This document shows positions 36,601-49,022 of a DNA stretch of 64,000 nt, piece after piece. Origin of the DNA: Apostichopus japonicus (lineage: Eukaryota > Echinodermata > Holothuroidea > Aspidochirotida > Stichopodidae); assembly GCF_037975245.1 (NCBI RefSeq), contig NC_092571.1:24432564-24496563 (forward strand). The letters are read 5' to 3'. Numbering within the stretch: position 1 is the first letter of the stretch; each line of letters begins with the position of its first letter. The notes beneath the pieces are model-generated. The model worked only from the letters and a program-made list of their open reading frames with translations, was not told the DNA's origin and searched no databases. Position numbers and translations under genes: made by a program.

Positions 36601-39600
36601 TTCCATTCACCTACCTCATTTCCACTGCCAGGAACCACAAGCCCACTCAAAAAAGCTTTGGCAAAATGCTTTAAATACTTGTTGCTCAGAGTCCTCAGTC
36701 TCATCAAGTCTCTATATCAAGTTGACATGCGCTGTTTGCCTGCTGCCCACACAGACTCTAGTCAGTACACAATGCATACATATGTAAGCTGTTTAAAAGT
36801 TAGGAAAGATCTGGAGCAGGAACAGGGAAACCTTCATTGCAAAACATGTTGCTGTATTGCACACATCCTCTGCACTGTGAGGCTGTGTAAATCAGAGATG
36901 AAGCAATTTGTGTTGACGGGCTTGCAATCCCATCAGTCTACCTGCAGCAGTGAGGGAGTGAGTGCTTTCGCTTCGGTATATTGTGAAAAAGGCCAGATAT
37001 AGAGATGTGGGGCTTTCCCCCGTTGCTCGGCAAAACTATATAAGGCTGTGCACGAGGAAGAGATAAGTCAGAAAACAGATTGAGAGAGAGAGACACAGTT
37101 GTTGTATATATTGTTAGGACTGAGAGGGTGCATGCAACTATATTATATCGCATGCAAGTTCATCATTGATCGTATACTAATGGATGCTGTGGTGAGCCAG
37201 AGAGCCTTTAGTTTGCTGGATATATTTTAAAACACACACGCGTAGAAGGCAAGAAGTGATTTTAGTAGAGTCATGTTGGTAAAGTATTTTCAGTTTTATT
37301 CATAATTTATTTTAATTATATTTTAATTGAACGCATTTGAAAAAAAATATGATATGCTTAGAACTAATAGACAATTCATTGTAAAAAAATTGTTGCTATG
37401 CTAATTGTTGTTTTTTTTTTTCTCTACCAGTAATTTTCTTGAATATGTATTTTATACTTTTTAATAAGCATGAGATTAATATGTTAGTGAGGCTTTATTT
37501 GTTTTCTTTTCATATTTCAATTGTATCTTTTCAAAAAATGCAGTAATGAGGTTAGTTTATGCTTTTCTAACTCTACCGTACATAGCGGTCGGTTAAAAAG
37601 TTTTCTAATTGTTGAACATCCTGTCAGAATACATGGGAGAGTACATTAACATATAAGCGCAATAAATCCAGTCCACTGGTTCGTACTCTTCTTCATTCAC
37701 TTTGACCCATGATATAATGGAACAGTCTTCCGCACAAATATGTCACATATTTATATTTTTCAATTAGAAGTCTAGAGTACCTAACCATCTTATCAAAAGA
37801 TAAGTATTCTTATTTGTTCTCTGAAAAGTGTACTAATGATTTTAGCTGTACATAGTAAAAACATGGTTAATATTGGTTGAACCTTTTAATTCTTTTGACA
37901 AAACATCCTTTATCATTTCTAGAAGTTAAAGATTAGCTGTCTATGCAACTTTTTTTCATTTTACTTTTGTAACCAGGATGTAAAGGAATAGTCATCCACC
38001 CAAAGATTTACATTTTGTTAATTAAAAGCAGATCACTATCTATTTTACTGAAGAAGACATACTGTAACCCCTCAATTGTTCTCTCTAAATAAACTCCACA
38101 ATGTCTTTTATAATATATAGCTTTACCAATACCATGGTTTTTTGGTAGAATCCCCTTACTCCCACCTCTTTCATTTAGGCTAAAAACATCCTTTATTGAT
38201 GTATGGAGTTAAAATTAGCAGTAAATTTATAACAATATCTCATTTTGGTTCATTTACTTATCAGAATCAAGATATAATTGAATCAAATATGCTAGCCAGA
38301 TCAATAAATGGCAATCCATTTTCAAATCATTTTTTTTTTCTTGCCACAGTTAAAGCAAGCCTTTTTTTTTCTGTAGTAAGAAAACTTCTTAAAAAGTATG
38401 TTGTTTTCGTGTCACTTGTTGCTCATCTACATAGGTAAAAATTTATATTTAAATAACTCTTTTAAAAAATTTGAATGAATAACTAGCTGACCATGCTTTA
38501 GTAAAGTTCTCTAGAAAAACTGGAAAAGTCTGAGACCAATTCTTAAAAAAAAAAAAAATTAAAAAAAAAATCTTTTGCAGGTACAGTATATAAAAAACAA
38601 CACACATGTAATATTTTACAGCAAATTTAAATAAAGTAATGAAAATTTGAAAAATTATAATGCCTCTGTGTAACATTCCCTCCCCATCACTCATACTCTT
38701 TAGGCTGTAGCATACCTTAATGTAATATATAGGTCAACCATATTGAACTTTGCATGCGACTCTTGCTTGAATTGCAAGAGACCAATAACAACAAGATGCA
38801 GCTATTGCCCCCGCAGTAGGTTTGCGTGGCATGTTAAATGGTGGTTTTGTTATATTTTTCCCTCTTCGTTCCACAATTTTTATCAGTTTAATAAGATTTA
38901 CATGTAAGCTTCTCTGAATTTTATTTAAGAAAGATTTTTTCGAGACAAAAAAATGAAAGCAGTGAAGAAAAATTGTAGTGAAAATTGTAGTAACTTTTCT
39001 TGGGAAAGTCATTCTACAAACGATGGAAATGTTGACCGTGAAATTTTTTGAAATTGCTGATGGCATTCAAATTTCTCTTGCAATTTGAGGGAACAGATAT
39101 AATTCAAAGTGTCTATTGGACTTTTGAACTATTGCTTTGATGAACTAAATTCTTTTTTTTTAATGGTGTTGTTGATACTGTACGAAAACAGTGTGGCCTT
39201 TATACATATAAATCCATGTATTTGTACATGTATGTCTATAGCTACAATATATTCTTCAAAAGCCAAGTATCCCAAATTGGACAGTATATGCATTTATCAA
39301 TGACCATCTGTGACCTCTTTGACAAAATTGCAGGGTGTAGGGATGACATAAGGTGGGGGTGGGGGGCACACTTATATATTCAAAGACAAACAGTCTGTTA
39401 AAAACCTGTCACAGGCAATAGAAGAAATGGTAAATTACAGAATGTGGGGGATGATTTATATAGTCTTTTGTAATGTGTGTGTGTGGGTTCAATGCCTCCC
39501 ACGTGAATACCAATAAGTTTAGTGTAGCTTTGGCATGGTTGCAGATAATAATGCCAGCATTAAAATTCTTTAAATCCTATTGGGGGATCTCAGCCTGTTG

Positions 39601-39829
39601 GGTGCTTGTACAGTAGGTAGGAGATCTAACTTCTGCTAAACATCAAAAATTCTGGAATTTTTGTAACAAGTGCCAAACATGTGACATTTTGAAGTTGTAG
39701 TTCAAGTCAGAGAGAAGAAACTGATCAGGGTTCATGGCAACCTTGGCATGTGTTAGATGGTATATAACAAGTGAGAAAAGATAACAGGTAAGATCCAGAT
39801 AGGATTGCTGTGAGGAAAGGTTAGTGTAT

Positions 39830-39970
39830 ATAGAAATACCACTTGCATGGAGTAACAAGTACCTCTCATCTATAGTCATCTCCTCCTGCCAGGGATCAAC
39901 CAAGTGGATTTATCGGGAGGGGGGAGGGGGAGGGGAACAAGATTTAGTAGAGAGCTTGCGGAAAGGAGAG
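39830..39970 (+). repeat. Unidentified dispersed repeat, copy 1
   Basis: Aligns by eye with 41107-41237 at roughly 70-75% identity. Shared blocks include CCACTTG, GGAGTAACAA, ATCATCT-type sequence, CAAGTGGATTTATCGGG and, past a G-rich insertion, a TAGTA/AGAGCT block. Read as protein on the plus strand, both copies give (I/M)EIPL, SNKYL and KWIYR. Read on the minus strand, both give INPLG and DDYR. A decayed coding segment of a mobile element is possible, but no family is recognised. Confidence 0.6.
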
Positions 39971-40712
39971 GTGCGGATAGGGACAACCTTGAAGAACTTT
40001 TTCAGTGGAAGCTTGTCAGAGTTTGTAACTCTGAAATGAACTTGTCAGTCGTATAATAGGAAGCGGTGAACTTTGGTCCTTATCTATCACTAACCGCAAT
40101 TTTATAAGTGTCCCACATCTGTGTAGGTGTTGTAATTCAAATTCTTCAAATAGATCTGCCTGCCCATTCCTTCCATTAAAGGGTGCTGTTCGCATGTCCC
40201 TTTAAGTTTTGTACTGTACGGATTGAAATAAACTAGGTTCAACTTTGTGTTCACATTTAGAAATGAATCAGATCCCACTGTATTATAGTACAGGGGAAGA
40301 GGAGGGAGGGGAGGAAATGGGGGGAGGAAGGGTTGTTGTCAGAGTTTTAGCAATATAAAGAAAGTATTTTGGCCAAAAAGTGACTGATTACGAAATGGTT
40401 AGACCGCAAACTCTAAAGAACAAACGGATGTGGAGAAGATAATCAGACATAAGTTCATATTGTGTGTACATTTGATACAAGATCAACACACGTAAAGATC
40501 TAAGCTTGATAAAGCAACGTGGAATGCTTCGTCAGAGAAAAACTAGTTAGAAAGGCAAATACATCAGATTGTTCAGATGTTTATCCTAACAACTATTTGC
40601 ACTGCTCTTAATATGAATTTTGCTATCCATTGTCGCTGTGTTAAAACTATAATCGTGCATTTATTAGCACACTTTTCGTTTGTAAAAAGTACAAGGAGAG
40701 GTGCTGCAGGTT

Positions 40713-40757
40713 TGTCGGAGAAATGTCTTTTATTCAGTCGGAGAAATGTCTTTTAAT
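40713..40757 (+). repeat. Short tandem duplication (GTCGGAGAAATGTCTTTTA)
   Basis: The 19-base phrase occurs twice, about 23 bp apart, with no differences. A recent local slippage or template-switch event. Confidence 0.8.
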
Positions 40758-40971
40758 ATAATTATCGTAAAGTATGACAATATCCTGTCATATGCTATGT
40801 CCAGTCGAGCATCATCATAAATTCATCAAAACAATACAGTATTTATCAAGCCAAACAACTTGTGAATTGTTAACAGGTTTGTGTATTTTTATGTAATATC
40901 TGTCATATTTTGTGATATAGGATTCAGTCTAAAGCCTTTCAAAGATGGGACGGAGGTTCAGTCCGTACACG

Positions 40972-40998
40972 TGTATGTATGTATGTATGTATGTATGC
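40972..40998 (+). repeat. (GTAT)n microsatellite
   Basis: About six GTAT units. Confidence 0.9.
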
Positions 40999-41106
40999 CT
41001 CATCTCTGTTTCTTTCGAGACGATTCTATCTTTAATACAGCTAACATTTTCATCTGTCTGGCTAGAGTTTGACTCAGCATCACTCATCGTTTACTCAGAG
41101 AGAACT

Positions 41107-41237
41107 GATGGAAATTCCACTTGTACGGAGTAACAAATATCTTCCATCTGTAATCATCTTCTGTGGAGAGGGATCGGCCAAGTGGATTTATCGGGGGGCA
41201 AACGAGATATAGTACAGAGCTCGTTGGAAAGAACAAG
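41107..41237 (+). repeat. Unidentified dispersed repeat, copy 2
   Basis: Partner of 39830-39970, 1.28 kb downstream in the same orientation. It lacks the G-rich insertion of copy 1 and continues into an A-rich segment. The plus-strand frame starts at an ATG and is stopped soon after the shared KWIYRG peptide. Confidence 0.6.
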
Positions 41238-42533
41238 AATTCATAGGAGAGAAAAATAAGAAAAGAATAAAAACCAAAAAAGAAGAGAAACTTGGCTTTT
41301 TCATATTCTATCTGGAAAGTTGCTGAAAATTTGGAAGAAGGGGAGTTTTCTAGCAAAATATATCAGTGAGCATGGATAATAACATGATCGAATATCATGT
41401 TTGTATTTTTGATCAACTAAAACGGAGAAGAAGAAGTACGTTGGTTTGTCAAGCAAAGTCAGGAAAGGAAAAATTTAGCACATTTCAGTGCTCCCTTTCT
41501 TTCTTACAGTTTTCTTTTCCTTTTCTGAGAATAAACCCATATGACTCATGGAATGATAATGTAATGTTAAGTTTGTGGGAGTTGGTTTTGATAATGGCTC
41601 TGAATTAGAACATTCCATGTACTGTGACAGCTGGATTTTCAATCAACATTTAGGTGACTTTCAGGTCACAAAAACCCCCAAAATTATTTCATTGAATGAT
41701 GTAATCTGATGGGTCCGGTGACACATGTTAGTTTTCCATATTCAGTACATACTACTACTACTACTTCTGAACCAATGTTTGGAAGGATTGAGTCATTGCT
41801 TACTTGATCTAATACGAACCATGAGCTGGTTATCTTCTGCTGGCCGACATTTACTCAGATAGTGTTGTATGCCTGGTCTGTGAGAAAATTGGGAAGTCTG
41901 TTGCAGCAGCAGTGTCTTGAATCATTGGATGAAATTTTCTCGTTGGAACTTCCAGAAAATTGACAGTAATCTTGACTTGCTCAAGGATGGACTGATGGAG
42001 AGAATTCAAACGTTGAGCAAAATAATCTTCAGCTGTTGTCTATAGATTTCTGGACGAATTTTCGGTTATCGGTGACGTTTCCTGATTGTGGACGTGGACG
42101 GTCATCTCTAGCCTTCTGATATATCTTTATAAAATGGAAGCAATAATAATAAGCCAAAAATAAATTTAAAAAAACTCTTTTGAAAGATACAGACTTAAAG
42201 TAAGGGTGCCAGATTGTTTTGTGGCCTGGCAGAATATTCTTCTTAATATCCGAATGAAAAACCGAACACTTTTATGTTCTTGCTTCGACATTTCAGTTTC
42301 AAACTGTTTGACTGAATCTCGAGAGCAGAGCTATGTTTTTTCCAGAGAAAGAACTAACTAGGGTTTTGACAACATCGCACCATACAGCATTTGATTTGTT
42401 TTTCCGATTATCTAATACTGTCTGGTGATGATGTTGACTCTGCTCTTAGTTTCATCGATGCCTCGTCGTCGCCGTCCTCGTGATGCTAGGAATAAAATCA
42501 GATATATAGATATATACTGTATAGACATGTTAC

Positions 42534-43200
42534 TTCAAAATGGCTGCAAGTGCCATTCCATCAAGTCTCTATATCTTTGTGGTTCAAAATGGTTACCAAT
42601 ACCTGTTGGGTGATCTCTATGTGGACCTTCTACAAACATGATATCTTCGACCAATGTCCGACCCATTGCACGGTAATGTTCAAAATGCCTGCCGCTATAC
42701 CAGTTGAGTCTCTATAAGAGCCTAAACACGTCATTTCTACCGTTGAAGAATATAAGTATGACGCCTTAATTATCGTCGAGATTCAAAATGGCTGCTGCTA
42801 CCAGAAGAGTGTCTGTGGGAACCCCTCTCCAACGTTTCATTTCTACCAAAGAACTACAGTATTGGCTTAGTAGTAGTTGCTATGATTCAAAATGGCAGCC
42901 AATACCTTTACTAACATGTTTTTTCTACCAATGAAGTACATGCAATGCCATGTTGCTATTATTCAAAATGGCAGCCAATACCAGTTACAGTCTCTATGGT
43001 AATCTTTTATTAACTGTCATTTCTACCATTGAACTACAGTATACCTAAAAGGCAGCTAATAAATATACAATTTCACTGGGAAATTTTCTTTAACTGATGA
43101 GTCCTTCTATCATTGAAATACTTTATGCCATGTTGCTGTCATTTAAAATGACAGCCAATTTCTGTACAACCTCTATGGAAAACTTTAACTATGTATTATA
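42534..43200 (+). repeat. Degenerate tandem array, about eight units of about 50-105 bp
   Basis: The phrase TTCAAAATGGCAGCCAATAC, or a decayed form, begins at about 42534, 42583, 42679, 42782, 42886, 42962, 43047 and 43142. A second phrase, CATTTCTACCATTGAACTAC, recurs between these at about 42732, 42837, 42928, 43018 and 43107. A third, AGTCTCTATGG, follows the first in several units. Units have diverged strongly by indels, so this is an old array. The ATGGC(A/T)GC core resembles the known YY1 consensus (AANATGGCGGC) but carries A or T where YY1 prefers G. Confidence 0.85.
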
Positions 43201-45599
43201 TTTTCTTGGCCTACGGATTAATATTCAAATTAAAAAATGGCAATTGATAAAACTAAGCCATCGTTCTACATTTTTTATTAACCAAAATGATTTATTTTGA
43301 GCAAGTCAATGAGAATTCCATTCTGTTCTCAATATTTTGTCATCCAGACACATTATATACTGGCATTAATCACATAAAAAAGGACAAAATTGGAGGGGAA
43401 AAAAATTAAAATGTTCCTCTGTTATAATTATTATTTGATTTAAAACTTGCTTCTTATGCTAATGATTTGCATTGTTAATTTAGTTACTATTAGCTTGGAA
43501 ATAAAAACAAAATTGATCAATATCAACATAAAAACAATTTAAATCTTTAAAGACAGTCATAGTTCATATTAATGTTACTAACATTTAAAAAAAATTTATA
43601 TTGTTAGTAATACTATAATTTATCAGAATCCTCCGGATTTTATTCATGTCAGTATGATTGATGTTCAATTGTGAGTAATTGTTTTCTCCTATCTTGCCTG
43701 CATGGAACAACAATTCTCTCTTACACCAAAAAGATGCAAAAAAAAAAGAAAGAACAACAACAAATTGAAACCTTAAAGAAAACTACCTTATTGTCAGACA
43801 TATTCAACTTGATCCTGGTTGTCTCAATTTATATCTAGTTGTTATTATCTTTTAATCCCCTTTAAATAGAAATTAGAAATTTATGTAACTTGGTATCTTC
43901 CAACCTTTTGAATTTGAAAGGTTGAAAATAATGGGGGAAAAAAGAAGAAAACATGTCTTTAACTTCCAATACTCTTTGTATATTTAGTTAATCAATTTCT
44001 GTTTTCTCCTTAATTTTCCTTTTCAATATTGTAGTTTTGTTTTTGTTTTTTGGGCCAATTGTGAAAGAAAGAACGCTGAAATAAATTCTGAAAAATTCAC
44101 ATCATCATTTTGTTCATGCTGATTTCATTCTGATCTCTCGTGTTAAGTTTTAAGATATAAATTTGCAGAGAAATTGAAAGAATTACTCAATTTTCCTTGT
44201 AAACACTTTTATAAATGAGACTGGCAAGTTAAAGATTGTATTGGTGGGGGGGTGGGTGTTTGGGAGAGTCCCCCCCCCAAAAAAAAAGGAAGAAAGAATT
44301 GAAAAACAGTAAAAAAAAAAGGCATGAGAAAATGTAGCAAAATAAACATTATTAAAATGAAAAGTGATAGTTGATCCTTAGGATAATCCCCAAAACTTAA
44401 ATAAAATACAAAAAGTGTAAAAATGAAAAAAAACTGAAGAAAGAATATTTAAAGTACATATCCCACTATGTGTTGCAACTGATAGCATCGACTATCATAA
44501 TGTGGATGCATACCACAAGGTTGGTCCACCAAGTTTGCAAGTTGTTACGAAGTTGTGTCCATCATTTTTCATGGATATTTTAGCTGCTGTGTTAAATTCT
44601 TACAAAAGAAAGAAAAAGAAAAATTTCCATGTTGGGATCAACAATTTCATTGACCCATGTTTCCTGCCCCTGTAACAATTGAAGCCTTATAAACCACCTG
44701 TGCTCCATTTTATTATAACACCTTGTGGTTTTCCACCCACAGACTTCCTAAATTAATCGGATTTCTTTTCTGGAGGAGTATTTTTAATGTTCTTTTTTTA
44801 AAAGTTGACACCCTTTTTGCAGTAAACTTCAAGTCTTGTAAGAACTATAAAAAATGAGTGATTTCCCCCCCAAAAATGAAATCTCACCACTATTCAATAT
44901 ATGCATATATATTCCTTGAAGATATTGTAGGGATATTAAATTCTTAGCATGTTAAAAACGAATGACAATTGTTCTTAATTTGGAAGAGGGACGTTGCAAA
45001 ATTTAGCTCAGGGGTCAGTGAATGAATGATTGAGGGGTTGTAAATTTATATCTTAGTTTGAAGGAAATGTGAGACTTTTCTCCCCTTTATAAATAAAAAC
45101 TATTTAAAAGAGAAAATATCTCTTACTTTGTGAGAGACACACACATTGATGAACCATATTGTTCCCCCTTTTTATAAGGGGACAATTGGGTTATAAGGGG
45201 GCAATTGTAAAAAAAATAAAATATAGTGAATGCTTTCAAAAATTGAGTCGAACATAAAAAAAAAGAGGGAGGTATTTTGGAACTGTTTTTTTATAGCTGA
45301 TCTCTATTATTAAATCAATTAAAGGGTGTAAAGAAAAAAAAGAAGTCACATGTGCTAATTAACTTGACCAACAATTCTTCAGAAACTTATAACCACAAAT
45401 GATACATTTTCGACACATTTTGAAGGTGAGTTTACATAACTCTGTGACATTTATGAAATTCTCAAGCAATTATGGTGAAATCAAATTTAAAAAAGGATAC
45501 CATATTATTATACCATCCAGATTTGTTTTGTGTTATTCACTTTGTAAAACTATTTAAATGGGTTAATCTGTTTGTTTTGACAATTTAAGGATTAAACTT
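43201..45599. other. Very AT-rich non-coding stretch
   Basis: Dominated by A and T runs with a mirror-like G run/C run pair near 44245-44278. No exon signal. Confidence 0.5.
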
Positions 45600-45720
45600 A
45601 GCATTTATTATTTATTAAACTTTATTTTGAGAGGGTAACTCGTTTAGCCGAAGCTAATCTTCCACGAGGCCCTCGTACAATACAAAAATAAATAAATATC
45701 AATTAAAATATATAAGTAAA
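45600..45720 (-). mobile_element. LINE 3' end (L2/CR1-like 3' UTR fragment), minus strand
   Basis: Read on the minus strand this gives TTGTACGAGGGCCTCGTGG, AAGATTAGCTTCGGCTAAAC, then GAGTTACCCTCTCAAAATAAAG and an AT-rich tail. From general knowledge of animal L2/CR1-type elements, a 3' UTR with a GAGGG...CTCGTGGAAGAT...AGCTTCGGCT stretch closing in AATAAA-type sequence is common. No reverse-transcriptase coding remnant was recognised just upstream, so this is probably a severely 5'-truncated insertion. Confidence 0.6.
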
Positions 45721-48700
45721 GCATCTTTTTAATAGAAGGTCAGACGCTTATTCCTACTCTGGAACAACTTTGGTGCCTGAATTTGGGCCAGTATTTGGAA
45801 CACCAAGGAGGTAAACTGATTTGTTCCCAAAACCACAACGACTCTGGTTTATACCTGTAATTCTAATCATCAGTATGGTTGCAGAATTGTGGAGGTGTAT
45901 AATCGTAAATGTAACTACCTTTCTAGTTGTAACTTGAAGTTTGTAATTACCCAATCGTCTATCTATGACTTACATAGATATAGCTAATTCACAGCGTTTA
46001 CTCCCTCACCTCATATAACCTAGATGCATTACTGTATTTATCCCGCTCTAGCATCTGGCAATTCTTTATGTGCGTGTATGGCCATCTCCGATTCAGTAAT
46101 CCCTCTATGTACAGCATCACTCTTCTATCGCTCTTGGTAATCTCCATCAATATCTATACATCTTTTTATCGCTTTGGATTCACCATTTTGTGCATCTGTT
46201 TCAAATTTCTCACTTTGAACTGTTTTGATAAGTATATCTCTTCTTCTTTCGGGATTTTTGTTCATTTTTACAGTCACGTCTCGGTACTCTTGGAGATAAA
46301 TCGTTTCGTAAACATCTTTCTTAAGGCACCGTAATTCACAAATCACACACTTGGAGATTTTCAAAAATGGTCACATATGGTCAAAATTCTAAAACTGTGT
46401 TTGTTATATCACCTAGAGGAAATTGACCTCACTGGGACATTCAAACAAATTTTATGTTCATTTAGAATGTCTGAGAACAATTTGGAGAGTAAAGACCCCC
46501 AGGAAGGTACTTTTTGAAAACCTGGAGCAATTATAGTGTGCTATAATTTGGGGCCTATACAGACTACCTTTATTAAATCCTCCCACGTACATTTCATCGC
46601 AGACCGAATTGTTTTTGAGCTTATCCCGAGTACCACCATAATTATCGGGGTGTATTAAACATATATATCCCAGTCATCTTCAAGTTACAGGTTTTGTAAG
46701 GTCTGGCGCTCCCAAACACAAAGGCTCATTAATCATGATCTCCGGCAATAAACTTGAGAATAATGTTACTTGAACCTTTCCGAAATGTGAAACCTTGAGT
46801 GGGGCATATATAGTTTCCTTGGAAATCAGTATTCTCTACGGGTGGAGTGGGTATTGCTCATATGTTAATTGATACATCACTAGTGGATTTTTAACAAAGA
46901 AAACTGCCCTCAAGTCGGTGTTACTACCATTTCCGGAAAAGTAACCGCATCCCCCCATCTAATGTCCTGTAGAACTGGCCAGTTTTTTTATTTGTTTTAT
47001 TTTTTATATCTTTTAGAGGAAGTAATTACTGCCCCCAGATAATTAAGTGTACAATTGCCATTTCCAAGTTCAAGCTGTTTCAGATGGAGATAAATCTAAT
47101 TGGATAGGAAAGAAAAAAAAATTCTGCAAGCATTTCACTCTTCCCCCACCCCCCTCCACCCTCCCACTCAAAAAGTTTGTTTAAATGAATTTAAGAATTT
47201 TTTAAAGAAGTTGTCTATTCTTGCATTATCAATTTTCTTTGGAAAAAATATTGATGGTGATGATGATGATGGTGCTGATGATGGTGATGATGATGATGAA
47301 GACAGATTTTTGTTATCTGAAGAGGGGTACGTAGAACAAAAGGGGGAATCATTGGCTCTAGCTGTCTTCTGGTAAATGATTTTTATGTTAGATAGTGCCT
47401 CTAATCCCCTCCCTTCCAAAAATAAAGTCTTTTACCCTATGGTTAAACTAAAAACCACACAATATAGATGTAACAGCCATTGACAAGAAATAGTCACAGG
47501 CTTCTGTGAATATTTTAAAGCAGGTTCCCATTATGGCCTGAAAAAAACAGGAATGATTGGCAGTTCTTTGAATGTCCACCTTGAGACAATAAAAACAAGA
47601 TCAACTGAACAAAAGGGGTTGCATACATTTTGCAAGAGTTAACAACAATTGCAGTAAGGTATATGTTTCTTGATACTGTAGGGTAGCCTTTCATGGGCAG
47701 GCTTCAAAGTAAACTGTAAAGATGTGTTTTGGTCTTGAAAAAGCCCAGAATTTTCCGTTTGTTTGAAAGAGTGGGAATGGTGAGGTAAAGTCAAAGTTGT
47801 TTTACCATATGAGTTTGAGTATATTTCCATAACAATAAGAGAGGAGTAGTACAGAGTCAAGATAAAACAAGGTGGTGGTAATTAAAGGTAATTAACAACT
47901 TACAAGCAATAATGATTTACAAGGATATACTTACATAGACCGACTTGGTTTATTACAATGTCTGAGAAATATTTCTGACTTATTTTTATCTTTTATTTAT
48001 TTTTAGACTTGTTTTATCCCAGAACTGGAAGAACAGATCACGTTTTCTCTGTTCTAGTAAATATTTCTGTATGCCTATCGAGATGACACTTTTATTACAA
48101 CTGCAAGGCGGTTACCTTTAAACTTTTGTCCGATACCAATATTTAATGAAAGTCTGCGGACACCTAGGAACAACATCGTCCTAATCACTGTAATAAGCAT
48201 TAAAAGTCATGAAAATAACAGCAACTTCCGTCAAAATCTATCAAAGTTGGACCATTTTACAAGTTTTTTTTGCCGTAATTCTAGTTTTATTTATGAATTA
48301 ACATTAGCTAATTATGCATATTGACTATGTTGTCACTGCCTAAGTTTATGTTGTGTTATCCCTTTGTCTTGACAACGTTCATTTCAATGACACTGAACAC
48401 AGGTTTGCAGTCTAAGGCGATATTTTGAATTTTTTTTTCTTCTTTGATGAGGAGAACATCACATTATTCAAATGATATATGTGGGTTTGTAATTAGGGGT
48501 TAACTCATTAAGGCGTGAAGTAAGAAATTTGGATGAGAGCAACTTTCCCCGTCATAGTTTGCACAAATATGTTGAGTTTTCCCACATTTTTCAATACGTC
48601 AAATGTGTATATCTTGGAAATGAAAACAGCTTTTCAAAAACTTTCAAGAGATTTTGGATGAGATTATCACATACAACAAATGTACTGAATACGCAGCAAA

Positions 48701-48734
48701 TTGGCTAGGTGTCCCTAGTACTTTAACTCAAAAC
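45721..48734. other. Non-coding stretch, no gene seen
   Basis: Contains a GAT-type trinucleotide repeat at 47252. The minus-strand frame at 46125-46364 has a charged, protein-like composition but no recognised motif and no splice signals, so it is not called. Confidence 0.45.
47252..47302 (+). repeat. (GAT)n-type trinucleotide repeat
   Basis: About seventeen triplets of GAT, GGT and GCT in one frame. They encode an aspartate-rich run on the plus strand and a serine run on the minus strand. The surrounding frame has no other support. Confidence 0.85.
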
Positions 48735-49022
48735 ATTTGAAGCAAATGAGGCTTAGCAATCGGGAGGTTCGGGTTTTGATCCCCCAGGCCAGGTCATAGT
48801 AAGGTGGGTTTTTCATCCAAGAGCAATCTACGGTTTTTCCCATCTGACATGACTTTCTAAATTGAAAAGGTTCCAGATTTGAGTTAAAAATGTTGAATTG
48901 GAAGCCACCCGACGTGTTACAGTACTTAGTTGTAATCCAAAGCCCTTGCAGGTTTCTCCCACATTTGTTGTCACTAATGCATCGTAAAAATAACTGCTGC
49001 TTATTATTATATCATTATAAAA
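48735..49022 (+). mobile_element. tRNA-derived SINE, family A, 5'-truncated copy
   Basis: Matches the minus-strand element at 27567-27882 over almost its whole body. Shared blocks include GAGGCTTAGCAATCGGGAGG, GGTCATAGTAAGG, GGGTTTTTCATCC, GAGCAATCTACGGTTT, TTGGAAGCCACC and GTTTCTCCCACAT. It ends in a TTATTATTATA tail. The first 30 or so bases of the tRNA head, including the A-box, are missing, so it could not be transcribed from its own promoter. 5' truncation is usual for LINE-mobilised copies. Confidence 0.88.

Larger units (their letters stand above)
30731..39829. other. Non-coding stretch, no gene seen
   Basis: Contains the hairpin pair near 32022, a polypyrimidine tract at 33475, G runs near 32421, 33978 and 34692, and a G-rich segment at about 35550-35670. 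The longest frame not made by a simple repeat (32466-32948, plus, 160 codons) begins at TTG rather than ATG. Its peptide is cysteine-rich but unrecognised and no splice sites frame it. The 114-codon frame at 36658-37002 is likewise unrecognised. No gene is called. Confidence 0.45.

Noticed and set aside
36658-37002. 114-codon plus-strand frame with many cysteines
   Set aside because: The cysteine spacing does not match a zinc-finger or EGF pattern, and there is no splice support.
46125-46364. 79-codon minus-strand frame with charged, protein-like composition
   Set aside because: No motif recognised, no convincing acceptor or donor around it, and it overlaps an equally long frame on the other strand.
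47252-47302. Aspartate-rich coding repeat
   Set aside because: The surrounding frame has no splice signals or recognisable sequence; it reads as an ordinary GAT microsatellite.
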